DNA of 13,261 nucleotides from Stramenopiles sp. TOSAG23-2 (Eukaryota > Sar). Under the pieces are notes generated by a model. That model was not told the origin of the DNA and ran no database searches. It saw only the letters and a list, made by a program, of their open reading frames with translations. The first letter of the stretch is position 1, and the number at the start of each line of letters is the position of its first letter. Where the stretch lies: positions 64,001-77,261 of the forward strand of contig LT649241.1 in assembly GCA_900128395.1 (NCBI GenBank), in the 5' to 3' direction. Below are positions 1-8,175 of the stretch, in pieces. A program made the position numbers and the translations under genes.

Positions 1-2077
1 TTTTAAACCCGTTACGGAAAAGTTACTGAGTGTCAATGTTTCAGTCACATTGGTGTAGTTATAACCCTCAGTATTAGTGCGACGAAGACATGAATTATAA
101 CACCCTGATACGGAATATTTTCCACCCGCGGAAGTACATAATGTTACATCTGGTAATCCAACATACCCGGTAGCACATGATAGACTTTCCTTACAAGTAT
201 TTGAATTGCCATTCTTAAATAAACAATTATTCGAGTCTTCGTTGGTATAATCGTATCCAATAGTTGATGGTCGTTTACATATTGGGTCACATCCGGTTAC
301 TGTGTAAGCAGCACCAGCATCTGTACACAAGGTAACGTCAATATTAGACTTAGTATCGTAATTGGCAGCACATGCAAGACTCTGTGCACAATCGAGTTTA
401 TCACCAGAATTTGCTCTAAGACATGTACTACTATTTTCATTAGTAAAGTTATACCCATTTACATTTGTTGTTGGCCTTTTACATTTTGGTTCACACCCAG
501 AAACTGAATACGTTAACGTAGCACCACTACATACTGTCGCTGTTCGTACTTGTCCGGGAAGCGTATCCCAATTATTTGCGCACTGCAAGGTAACTTGAAA
601 TGCATCTACTTTTAAATTTTCATTAGGAAAAGTATAACCGTCAACTACTGGTCGCACACATTTGTCCTGACATCCTCCTACTGTATAATGTTGACCTGGA
701 GTTGTACATAAAGTTACGCTCGGTGTCCCAACATAATTCGTATCACAGCTCAGACTACTGGAACAAGTATCTTTATTGCCATCCGTAAATAGGCAATTGA
801 TTTTATCTTCCTCAGTATAATTATAACCGTTCAGATCCGTTTGAGCGTTGTTGTTTTTTGGTCGTGTACATTCTGCTTTACAGCCTGTTAGAGAATATTC
901 CACTTTACCAGTTTGACAAACAGTTGCTTGTGGGTTACCTCTATAACCAGCTGCACACTCCAAACCGGTGACAGAAAACGTAGCAACAGTCTTGTTTTTT
1001 GGTCGTGTACATTCTGCTTTACAGCCTGTTAGAGAATATTCCACTTTACCAGTTTGACAAACAGTTGCTTGTGGGTTACCTCTATAACCAGCTGCACACT
1101 CCAAACCGGTGACAGAAAACGTAGCAACAGTCAAATTTTCATCTAAGTTTTTACCACCAAAATAATAACCAACAATAGTTGATGGACGTTTACATTTATC
1201 AACACAACCAGAAACAGAATATGGTCCATCAGATGTACACAATGCTACTGATGGACTTCCTCGGTAATCTGTATCGCACGCAAGACTTGCAGCACACTTA
1301 TTAGCATTGCCGTCACTTGAGAGACAATAACTTTTAGCTTCCCCCCTGTAATCATACCCTTTTGTTTTAGGCCGTGTACAATTTCCAATTTCATTCAACA
1401 CAACCAGAAACAGAATATGGTCCATCAGATGTACACAATGCTACTGATGGACTTCCTCGGTAATCTGTATCGCACGCAAGACTTGCAGCACACTTATTAG
1501 CATTGCCGTCACTTGAGAGACAATAACTTTTAGCTTCCCCCCTGTAATCATACCCTTTTGTTTTAGGCCGTGTACAATTTCCAATTTCAGGTACACAATT
1601 GGAAAAATATGGTTCTCCTTTTTGTTCCTTCCCGTATTCCATGTTCCAATATTTCTCATCACACCAAAGTTTTCCTTGGTGTTGAGCTGGAAGATTAGGT
1701 ATGCACGTACCACTTTGTTCTAATCTTCTCTCTTCCATCATCAACCGTCGTTTCCCATCCCATCTATATGGCTTTCCAAGTGTTGCAATGTTCCTTCCCG
1801 TATTCCATGTTCCAATATTTCTCATCACACCAAAGTTTTCCTTGGTGTTGAGCTGGAAGATTAGGTATGCACGTACCACTTTGTTCTAATCTTCTCTCTT
1901 CCATCATCAACCGTCGTTTCCCATCCCATCTATATGGCTTTCCAAGTGTTGCAATTGCAATTACGAAGACAAATATTAAATGCCAACAAAATGCACATGA
2001 CGTTAAAATACATGCTCGATGATGATTTTCAACATTTTCATGAATCGCTTTTATAGAGAGTAGATTCCGTGCAGTTC
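1..2077 (-). CDS. Cys-rich CCP/sushi-like repeat ectodomain (3' exon of a membrane protein, partial)
   Basis: The minus strand encodes an array of Cys-rich modules of about 55-65 residues that runs off the left edge. Each starts with C-x-R-P (near 1575, 1378, 1190, 1007, 867, 657, 480, 275; a variant CLRR near 85). A GY[DN][YF]T-type segment, a SLxC core, YxGxPxVxLC and a closing Gly-Cys follow. This resembles the CCP/sushi-like modules common in protist surface proteins; exact family membership is inferred. Before the array lie a hydrophobic stretch of about 20 residues (about 1950-2010; ends FVFVIAIATLG) and a Cys/Trp-containing segment (GTCIPNLP, KLWCDEKYW). No in-frame Met precedes the hydrophobic stretch, so the start must lie in an upstream exon. 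The exon is taken to begin at 2077, after ATATAG. Exact duplications of 166 and 196 bp break the frame (stop at 1391-1393); a 141-bp duplication is in frame. Without the extra 166 and 196 bp, the exon is 2 nt plus exactly 571 open codons. It probably belongs to the same gene as the WW-domain exons upstream. Confidence 0.62.
851..1132. repeat. Exact tandem duplication, period 141 bp
   Basis: Copy 1 is 851-991 and copy 2 is 992-1132, with no mismatch seen. 141 is 47 codons, so the Cys-rich reading frame stays open. The extra copy gives a truncated module without the GY segment. Confidence 0.93.
1199..1589. repeat. Exact tandem duplication, period 196 bp
   Basis: Copies are 1199-1393 and 1395-1589, 195 bp each, separated by a single extra T at 1394. 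The period is not a multiple of three, and the junction creates an in-frame TGA (1391-1393) in the Cys-rich protein. Confidence 0.93.
1623..1954. repeat. Exact tandem duplication, period 166 bp
   Basis: Copies are 1623-1788 and 1789-1954, sharing about 1 bp of microhomology at the junction. It duplicates the segment between the hydrophobic stretch and the first Cys-rich module and shifts the frame. Confidence 0.93.
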
Positions 2078-2184
2078 CTATATTAGAGAAGTGGCAATAT
2101 AATACATGTTAGGATATTTAGGTTTACTTTACACTAAGAATATTTTAGTAGAAGAAGAGCACAGATGAAATTCTCGTTCTAGTA

Positions 2185-2215
<31 letters not shown>

Positions 2216-2222
2216 TACATAC
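2078..2222 (-). other. Inferred spliceosomal intron linking the WW exons to the Cys-rich exon
   Basis: On the minus strand a GTATGT donor (2217-2222) follows codons ATG ACA A, leaving one base of a codon. The acceptor CTAATATAG ends at 2078 and leaves two bases (GA) before an open frame, so the phases fit. A CCTAAC branch-like motif (2108-2113) lies about 31 nt before the acceptor. The intron would contain the AT microsatellite that otherwise has to be read as a Tyr-Ile repeat ending in TAG at 2179. An alternative acceptor, AAAAG ending at 2048, keeps the same phase. Splicing is inferred from signals only. Confidence 0.5.
2184..2210. repeat. AT dinucleotide microsatellite
   Basis: About 13 uninterrupted AT units. 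It lies inside the inferred intron. If it were translated it would give an implausible alternating Tyr-Ile tail. Confidence 0.9.
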
Positions 2223-4001
2223 TTGTCATTTCTATGCCACCTGGTTCAATGCCATTATCTTTTTTTTTTGGCACTTTTTCTAATATTTCTTCTTCTTCTT
2301 CTTCTTCTTCTTTCTTCCTTTGTGATTTTCTTGGAGATAAGAAATCAACTGGGCGTTCGACCACGGTCTCATTTGTATTTGGATTAAAGTAAACGTCTTT
2401 TCCTGTAATAGGATCCTGTCGTTTGATCCAATAATTTCTTTTCGTTCCATCTGTTGCTTCATGATCATCTGGTAGTGCCCATGAAGAAATCAACTGGGCG
2501 TTCGACCACGGTCTCATTTGTATTTGGATTAAAGTAAACGTCTTTTCCTGTAATAGGATCCTGTCGTTTGATCCAATAATTTCTTTTCGTTCCATCTGTT
2601 GCTTCATGATCATCTGGTAGTGCCCATGACGTCTTACGACTCTCTCGGTGAAAATAATAATCTTTCCCAGTTTTTGGATCATGATGCTGTTCATAAATAT
2701 GATTTTCTTCGTCTGCCAACTCTTCATTTTCCCTTTCTGCATCTTCTACGGTGTTTTTTTCCACTTGCCTTAGATTTCTAAGGGTAATAAATAATAATCT
2801 TTCCCAGTTTTTGGATCATGATGCTGTTCATAAATATGATTTTCTTCGTCTGCCAACTCTTCATTTTCCCTTTCTGCATCTTCTACGGTGTTTTTTTCCA
2901 CTTGCCTTAGATTTCTAAGGGTAATAGCCTCGCAAATCAACAGGAACGCCAATGCTGCAATTGCATATATCATGTATTGTATCGCTGGCATAAATGCAAA
3001 TTTACCGGTGATCACACCGGTATTCATTGCCATAAACCATAGAAAGAAAATATAGCATAGAAGAGCAATATAGATCGTCGCAGTCACAGGATTCAAGCCA
3101 GAGCATAAGCTGCATCGTGGAGCTTCACATCGGCACGGTTCAATTTTAGCAGGCGTCACCAACTTCCTTCTTTGATATTTTGGGCATGTAATACGACAAC
3201 ATTTCATTCTAGGGCAGCGACAGGTAGGAAGTTCAATATCCCATTGGCCTTTTAACTTCTTATCAAATTGAAAATAATCAACCTCTGTAATATGTTCTGG
3301 AAATAAATTTTTTGTATGTGCTGGCGACCATACTTTTTTCCCAGAAAGTACTTTGGTATTCATACGATAAGAAGAAGTCATTCTGGAAATAAATTTTTTG
3401 TATGTGCTGGCGACCATACTTTTTTCCCAGAAAGTACTTTGGTATTCATACGATAAGAAGAAGTCATTCGAATCCTATCGTCGCAAATGATTAAATCATA
3501 TGCTTTTTCACCATGTCGCAGGGATCCACGAAATGCATCAGTTGGTTTTTTACCACCATTAAGTCGAACATGTTGTACACCAGAATCATTTAAATCTACG
3601 GTGTCTTGTACAATTTCATACTATTTTGTAGACAAGTGTTAGTAAATTGTGTGAGAAAAAGAAATGGTTAAAATATACTGTATATAGGTACGCATATACG
3701 GATTTATACAAAGAAAAAAAAAACTTACCTCATCTTCCATAAGTATTTCCTCTGAGACAACGTCGTTAGATTGTACTTTTATTCCTACTTTAGTATTAAG
3801 TTTAAGTGGATTAAGTGTTGTATTTAGTGAATTATGTCTAATTTTATTTAGTTTATTTAGTGGATTCATTGTTGTATTTAGTGTTGTTAACTCTTGCTCT
3901 TTCATTTTTTGCTTCGTCATGTTTTGTCTCATTATGTTTGTGCTTTTATTGCCTCTCCCACCTTTACCACCACTACCACTCTTGAGAGAGGATCTCTTCA
4001 T
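2223..4001 (-). CDS. Membrane protein with two TM segments and paired WW-like domains (5' exons; frame broken by duplications)
   Basis: Exon 1 (4001-3729) encodes 91 residues: a basic, Gly/Ser/Lys-rich start, then an Asn/Thr/Leu-rich stretch. Exon 2 starts at 3620. In order it encodes about 100 residues of unrecognised sequence, a Cys-rich patch (CRCPRMKCCRITC and CRCEAPRCSLC), two hydrophobic spans (about 3030-3090 and 2930-3000), a Glu-rich helix, two WW-like domains and a poly-Glu/Lys tract. WW domains bind Pro-rich ligands. The first copy here keeps YEQHHDPKTGKDYYF and TSWALP but lacks the first Trp. The second has YWIKRQDPITGKDVYF but ends TVVERP, so it lacks the second Trp. Tandem duplications of 86, 137 and 145 bp each shift the frame, the first giving an immediate TGA. 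With one copy of each removed, exon 2 reads open from 3620 to the donor at 2222. The start at 4001 is the first Met of the open frame and no in-frame coding is seen upstream. It is likely continuous with the Cys-rich exon downstream, which would put the WW pair in the cytoplasm. Confidence 0.65.
2339..2628. repeat. Exact tandem duplication, period 145 bp
   Basis: Copies are 2339-2483 and 2484-2628. It covers the end of the first WW-like domain and all of the second, and shifts the frame. Confidence 0.93.
2652..2925. repeat. Exact tandem duplication, period 137 bp
   Basis: Copies are 2652-2788 and 2789-2925. It covers the end of the second membrane span, the Glu-rich helix and the start of the first WW-like domain, and shifts the frame. 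Confidence 0.93.
3295..3466. repeat. Exact tandem duplication, period 86 bp
   Basis: Copies are 3295-3380 and 3381-3466, with TTC microhomology at the junction. On the minus strand the junction reads into a TGA stop right after TTTCCAGAA. Confidence 0.93.
3621..3728 (-). other. Spliceosomal intron, 108 nt
   Basis: The donor is GAG|GTAAGT (donor bases 3723-3728). A perfect TACTAAC branch motif lies at 3638-3644, and the acceptor AAAATAG ends at 3621, about 18 nt after the branch adenine. Exon 1 ends after exactly 91 codons (phase 0) and exon 2 begins in frame with TAT GAA ATT. Reading through instead gives a Phe-rich tail. Confidence 0.85.
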
Positions 4002-4213
4002 GATTTGAATTGTTTGTTTGAAAGCTCTCCTAAACCTAAATAATCTATTATCTTATCTAATGGATAATAATCAACCTGCAGATTTTTGCAGAGTGTAAGT
4101 TATATACTGTATGTATATATATTTTAATATATCTAAAATCTAAAAAAAGCATTTTTTTGATGAAGGGCACAAGGCACGAGAAAATAAAAAAAGCTAACAA
4201 CTGGCTAATAAAG

Positions 4214-4243
4214 AAGCTGGAAAGCTGGAAAGCTGGAAAGCTT
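4214..4243. repeat. Short tandem repeat AAGCTGGA, 3.75 copies
   Basis: Three full units and a partial one, in perfect register. It lies upstream of the WW-domain gene. No function is evident. Confidence 0.85.
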
Positions 4244-4581
4244 ATTCCTCAGCTGGTCACAGCAGCAGAATTTCTAATGCGCAAGTGCGTAAGTTGATTT
4301 TTAGGTGAGAAGTGACGACTGGACTATAATACCTATTAGGTATTATTAGACTATTTATATTATATGTACTATTAATCCCTCCTCTTCTCTGCTGATGTGA
4401 CAATAGCTGAGCTCTATAGTTTAAGTTGTGGCGTTGTGGATAGATTTAAGATTGGATGCTATTCGAATACAGATTGTTATCCCAAATTGTCTAATTTCGT
4501 CATTTTTATTGGATTGTCAAATTCCTTAAAACTGGTGTCAAAAAACAAAGTAGCTCCAGTGCTATGTCGTTACTAGATAGA

Positions 4582-4930
4582 TAGATCTACCTGATAAACG
4601 AATGGCACTTTGCTTGACCTTTTTTTTTTTTTACGAGATGCATATTTTCGGATATTATCAGATTAAATAATTTAATTTTTCAAGTTATTTGTCGTTTTCG
4701 TCATTTAAATAGTAATATCATCAGTTTTGCAATGATATTTTTCACTCTAAATTTTACTAAAATCAGTGATGACATTTTTGGAATTTAGATGTCGATATTT
4801 TTTCGATCTGAAAAAAAAAATGGTCAAGCATAGTGCCATTCATTTCCTGAGTATATACAGTATGGCAGCTGTCGCTGCCATACTGTATATGCGAATAGCA
4901 TAGCGGGGTTTCCTGAGTAAGATAGATCTA
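4582..4930. mobile_element. MITE-like element with imperfect terminal inverted repeats
   Basis: The left arm carries GAATGGCACTTTGCTTGACC (4600-4619) followed by 13 T. The right arm (4811-4841) is its near-perfect reverse complement, ten A followed by TGGTCAAGCATAGTGCCATTC. Outside these, both ends carry TAGATCTA (4582-4589 and 4923-4930), next to weakly matching inverted sequence. Imperfect direct repeats of about 22 bp flank the element (4558-4579 and about 4950-4971, both ending TACTAGATA). It has no coding capacity, so it would be non-autonomous. No transposase family can be assigned, and the boundaries are approximate. Confidence 0.45.
4853..4890. repeat. Perfect hairpin, 17-bp arms and 4-nt loop
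   Basis: The arm ATATACAGTATGGCAGC (4853-4869) and its exact reverse complement (4874-4890) are separated by TGTC. The hairpin sits between two copies of TTTCCTGAGTA (4843-4853 and 4909-4919), as if inserted into the right arm of the surrounding inverted-repeat element. It lies downstream of the channel gene's stop, so a structural role in the transcript's 3' end is possible but unsupported. Confidence 0.8.
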
Positions 4931-5181
4931 TTCCCATACTATACACATAGTGCTATTGCCATACTAGATACAGATGTCTTCTTCGACGACGAATTTTTAA
5001 AATAGCTTTTCCTTATTAAATATTAACTTTTTATCACCACCATATGTTCACCACTGTCCTCATTTTTATTGCGATTTTTGTCTTGTTCACCAGAACTTAT
5101 CATTTCACTTACAATACTTTTTATTAATTTAGTAAGATCCTGCATTATGTTTACACAAGGCTTAGAGATACATATATTCTT

Positions 5182-7668
5182 TTATTTGGTTTTCTGCAAG
5201 AGTTCCAGTATTAAATCCATTTTTTCGGTCATTTTCTTCATTTCTTCTTGACGGGACTGTTTTATTTCTTTCATGTCATTTTGTAACTTTTCTATTTTTT
5301 TATTCAATCTTGTTTCCATTGGTTGAATAACTTTTCTGACATGGTTTCCACCTTCCCTTGACGCTTCTTTCTCTTTTCGTAATGTATCTGTATGTTTATA
5401 AAGCTCCCATATTTTATGACTAATTTGATACTTTTCGAGTTCCGAAATAAGTGACTCCTTACAGAGTGAACGTTTTTTCTTCTTACCTTCCAAAATTACA
5501 GCAATAATTTGCTGTAATAATAACTTCTCGCGAATATGAGAAAAAAAAGCATATGTAGTTTCGTATGGTATCTTCACAGAGTTATTTTCACTTGTCGATA
5601 TTTCTTCCGCATTTTTAAGTTTTAGTACAGTTCCAACAATTATATTTACATCATCTGCCTTCAGATGTGCCATTTTTTCTTCAATTTTTGTTACATTGTC
5701 TGTCATATAATGTTTCAACACTTTTATCAAAATGTCACTTTGTAATTCTTTATCAAACACAAGTCCATCCGATACCGCATCGCATGCATCTAACAGAATT
5801 TTAGAGCCCATTGTGGAGGTAAAACGCATTTTTGCTACCCATGCTGGCCCATAGTCTGCGGCGTCAGCCTCTTTTACTGCTGGCTCAGAACATTTACATT
5901 GCATAGGTATGCATTTCTTCAATATCATTAATGGTTGAAAAATGGCTACATATGCTAACCGGTGAAGTGTATATTGAATAATGGTTTCATTTGCTCTTGT
6001 CCTCAAGCGTTGCTTGTCTTTGTGAATTTCAAAACCATCACTAATAACAGCAATCAAAATATTGACAATGACTGTGCTCATAACAAGAAATATTAACCAA
6101 ACGGTGATATACTTATACATATAAGCACCTCCCATACCAATTCCGTTGTAATTTGACCCAAGTCCATCAGACATGTAGTTATCATAATCATATAAACCAA
6201 AAGAGAAGCGAGCAATGGTATTCATAGCAGTGAAGAATGTTGCAAAATCGCGATAACCACCCCATCCTCCAGAACGAATGTAACCAAATGATGCACAACC
6301 AACTAGAAGGACTAACACAATAAATAATGTGTTGCTTATATCACTAAATGCATACCATAGTGTACTAGTTAAGACGTTTGCACCACTATGCCAAGATAAT
6401 TCTTTTACCACAAGCAACATTATCCAAAGACTTCCAAATGCTAATACAAATGCGGTTTGCGCATTTCTCTGATAAATAGAGTTATATTTATCATAACCAT
6501 AATTAAATCTAGTTGTCTTTTCAATTGAATTTACTTCTCCGAAATCGTGTTTTATTAATGCATCTTTTGGGAATTCAGCAAGAAACCAGTACATTAGTTG
6601 ACCAGTAAAATAAAAAAATATATATAAACTAACCAAATCAATTTTGTATGGAACTGTTCTGATAATACTAAAAATATGAGAACATTGTAAATTTGACTTG
6701 TTATTATTCCAATTATACTGGCATAAAGTGATACTTGAAATAGTCCGCCACAAGTAGATAAGTTGCCATATGGAGGAAATGGCAAACCATGCAATGAAGC
6801 TATAATTTGTAGAAAATGGGATGGTGTTTATTGATTTGGTTTGCAGTTGGAAAATATTTTCTCCATCATTTTCAAGCCATATATCTGTCCAATACCATAA
6901 ATGATAATACGGGTTAAGTGTTTCAATTACAATCTCTCTTACTCGTATTGCTTTTTCTTCATGACTTAACGCTTTTTCTAAATTTCTCAATTGTTTAGAT
7001 ACAATTTTACTTCTGTTGCTTTGGTTAAGTTCTGCAGAATAAATCGGCACGGAAATTGAGCCCCAGTGCTTAAAAACTTCACTATATACATCATATTTAT
7101 CTTTCAATAATAAAACAATATCATTTAAACCTTCATCATGTTCCATTGAAGAGACACCCGAACAAGCTTTATCATACTCTTTTACGCGTGACTCGTCATG
7201 AATTTTACTTTTGTATCCAAGTGGGTGGTGTTTTGTGTGGTTGCATAATGTTGGTTCTATATAAATGGTTGCTCTCATCAGTACCATATTCATTTCTTCA
7301 ACCTGTTTGCTATTTACAACTAAATCTTCCACTACATTTAAAGTCCATAAATTAAATTTTGCACGGCCTAGTGAGTCATCTGGCACTATTAAGTTTCTTC
7401 TCAAGTTTTGCTTGTCTACTTGCAAATCGACGTTATAAGTTATTGAACAATTAAGCTGAAAGATAATGACTATATATATAAGCAGAAACGTACACCGATT
7501 CCAACCTTCATATGCATAACGATCCTCCAATACTTCAAAGAAATTTATAGAATATTCCGTTTCTTTTTCCATGGAGTCCTTGTCCACTTCCACATGTTTT
7601 TTGTCCTCTTGCCAGCGATTAGCTCGGTCGGATGATGGCACTATCTGTCCAAGTCGTGCATTTTCCAT
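5182..7668 (-). CDS. Polycystin/TRPP-like six-TM cation channel
   Basis: A single open frame of 828 residues without introns. Polycystins are non-selective cation channels of the plasma membrane, cilium or ER. The layout matches: TM1 at about 59-76, a large lumenal/extracellular loop at 80-288 (polycystin-domain position, with Cys142, Cys169 and several N-x-S/T sites), then TM2 290-306, TM3 342-364, TM4 404-422 and TM5 444-464. A pore region (about 474-497, FFTAMNTIARFSFGLYDYD) and TM6 (518-543, VNILIAVISDGFE) follow. The pore motif and the N-x-L-I-A-V-I-x-D sequence after TM6 are the best family signatures. The C-terminal tail is about 285 residues and ends in a charged coiled coil (about 785-825), as expected for a subunit-assembly helix; no EF-hand was seen. 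The start at 7668 precedes a hydrophilic cytoplasmic N-terminus. The length is near the usual range for polycystin-2-like proteins (human PC2 is 968). A more distant TRP-family member is the main alternative. Confidence 0.85.
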   Translation of the reverse strand: MENARLGQIVPSSDRANRWQEDKKHVEVDKDSMEKETEYSINFFEVLEDRYAYEGWNRCTFLLIYIVIIFQLNCSITYNVDLQVDKQNLRRNLIVPDDSLGRAKFNLWTLNVVEDLVVNSKQVEEMNMVLMRATIYIEPTLCNHTKHHPLGYKSKIHDESRVKEYDKACSGVSSMEHDEGLNDIVLLLKDKYDVYSEVFKHWGSISVPIYSAELNQSNRSKIVSKQLRNLEKALSHEEKAIRVREIVIETLNPYYHLWYWTDIWLENDGENIFQLQTKSINTIPFSTNYSFIAWFAISSIWQLIYLWRTISSITLCQYNWNNNKSNLQCSHIFSIIRTVPYKIDLVSLYIFFYFTGQLMYWFLAEFPKDALIKHDFGEVNSIEKTTRFNYGYDKYNSIYQRNAQTAFVLAFGSLWIMLLVVKELSWHSGANVLTSTLWYAFSDISNTLFIVLVLLVGCASFGYIRSGGWGGYRDFATFFTAMNTIARFSFGLYDYDNYMSDGLGSNYNGIGMGGAYMYKYITVWLIFLVMSTVIVNILIAVISDGFEIHKDKQRLRTRANETIIQYTLHRLAYVAIFQPLMILKKCIPMQCKCSEPAVKEADAADYGPAWVAKMRFTSTMGSKILLDACDAVSDGLVFDKELQSDILIKVLKHYMTDNVTKIEEKMAHLKADDVNIIVGTVLKLKNAEEISTSENNSVKIPYETTYAFFSHIREKLLLQQIIAVILEGKKKKRSLCKESLISELEKYQISHKIWELYKHTDTLRKEKEASREGGNHVRKVIQPMETRLNKKIEKLQNDMKEIKQSRQEEMKKMTEKMDLILELLQKTK

Positions 7669-7673
7669 GACAA

Positions 7674-7685
7674 TTTATCGATAAA
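7674..7685. promoter_or_regulatory. Palindrome TTTATCGATAAA beside the channel start codon
   Basis: A perfect 12-bp palindrome starting 6 bp upstream of the channel ATG. Its core TATCGATA equals the animal DRE promoter motif. Whether that motif is used in this lineage is unknown, and chance is possible in AT-rich DNA. Confidence 0.25.
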
Positions 7686-8044
7686 CTACAATACTAATCA
7701 TAAACTGCGTGGGGTGCGAGGGGCTTTTGTTTTGTTGTTGTTGAAATAATATTTAATTTACTAGTGACTAGTGTTTTATATTATAAATATATAAATATAA
7801 TATAACTGCCAGAACTATCTGTGCTCCTAGTATTAAAATACATTGCAGAAAAGGCTGTAAAAAATATACAAGCGTATTATAAGCATACCAGTAATATAAT
7901 AAATATTAATAGGCATCCTATAAGACCTAAGAGCTATAAGAGTATAAGAGCCTAAGTGCGTAAAAAATTAGAAGAAGTACGAGAAGTAGTAGCTACTGTA
8001 TACTTAGAATACTACACTACCTAATAAAAAAAAAAAATAATAAA

Positions 8045-8106
8045 AATAATTTCAATTATTAGAAGAATAATAATACTATTATTATTATGTGCTTATTGAA
8101 ATTATT
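8045..8106. repeat. AT-rich nested inverted repeat (cruciform-like)
   Basis: Outer arms AATAATTTCAAT (8045-8056) and ATTGAAATTATT (8095-8106) are perfect complements. Inside them, AATAATAATA (8066-8075) and TATTATTATT (8077-8086) form a second perfect stem around one C. It could extrude as a cruciform in the intergenic region. No function is shown. Confidence 0.75.
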
Positions 8107-8175
8107 ACCAGGACTTCTTTCTACATACATGTATACATAATAAATAAAAAATCAAAATTCAAAAAGGTGCAAAAT

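Larger units (their letters stand above)
4002..5181. other. Intergenic region, no gene seen
   Basis: AT-rich DNA between two minus-strand genes: the 5' flank of the WW-domain gene and the 3' flank of the channel gene. It holds an 8-bp tandem repeat (4214-4243), a small palindrome with 9-bp arms around ACCTATTAGGT (about 4327-4347) and a MITE-like inverted-repeat element (4582-4930) with a nested hairpin. Short open frames here lack recognisable protein features. Confidence 0.7.

Noticed and set aside
362-598. Plus-strand 78-residue open frame
   Set aside because: It lies opposite the Cys-rich modules, whose minus-strand frame shows repeated Cys spacing; the plus-strand frame has no such pattern.
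2179-2221. WW-domain protein ending in a Tyr-Ile repeat at the TAG at 2179
   Set aside because: The tail is a translated AT microsatellite lying just after a good splice donor, so intron sequence is more likely.
851-3466. Duplications as newly gained introns (tandem duplication supplying donor and acceptor)
   Set aside because: Restoring the frame this way needs AG|GT (or AG|GC) at the same point in both copies. Only the 137-bp unit (TAAG|GCAAGT) and the in-frame 141-bp unit (AGAG|GTAACC) have one; the 86, 145, 166 and 196 bp units do not.
851-3466. CRISPR-like or satellite array
   Set aside because: Each duplicated unit is different, present in only two adjacent copies, and mostly coding. 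There are no short repeats with unique spacers.
4400-4560. Possible tRNA or other small RNA gene
   Set aside because: No cloverleaf-compatible A- and B-box pair was found by eye here or elsewhere in the intergenic regions.
4853-4890. Hairpin as an intrinsic terminator
   Set aside because: Rho-independent termination is bacterial. The arms are followed by mixed sequence rather than a T run, and the context is eukaryotic.
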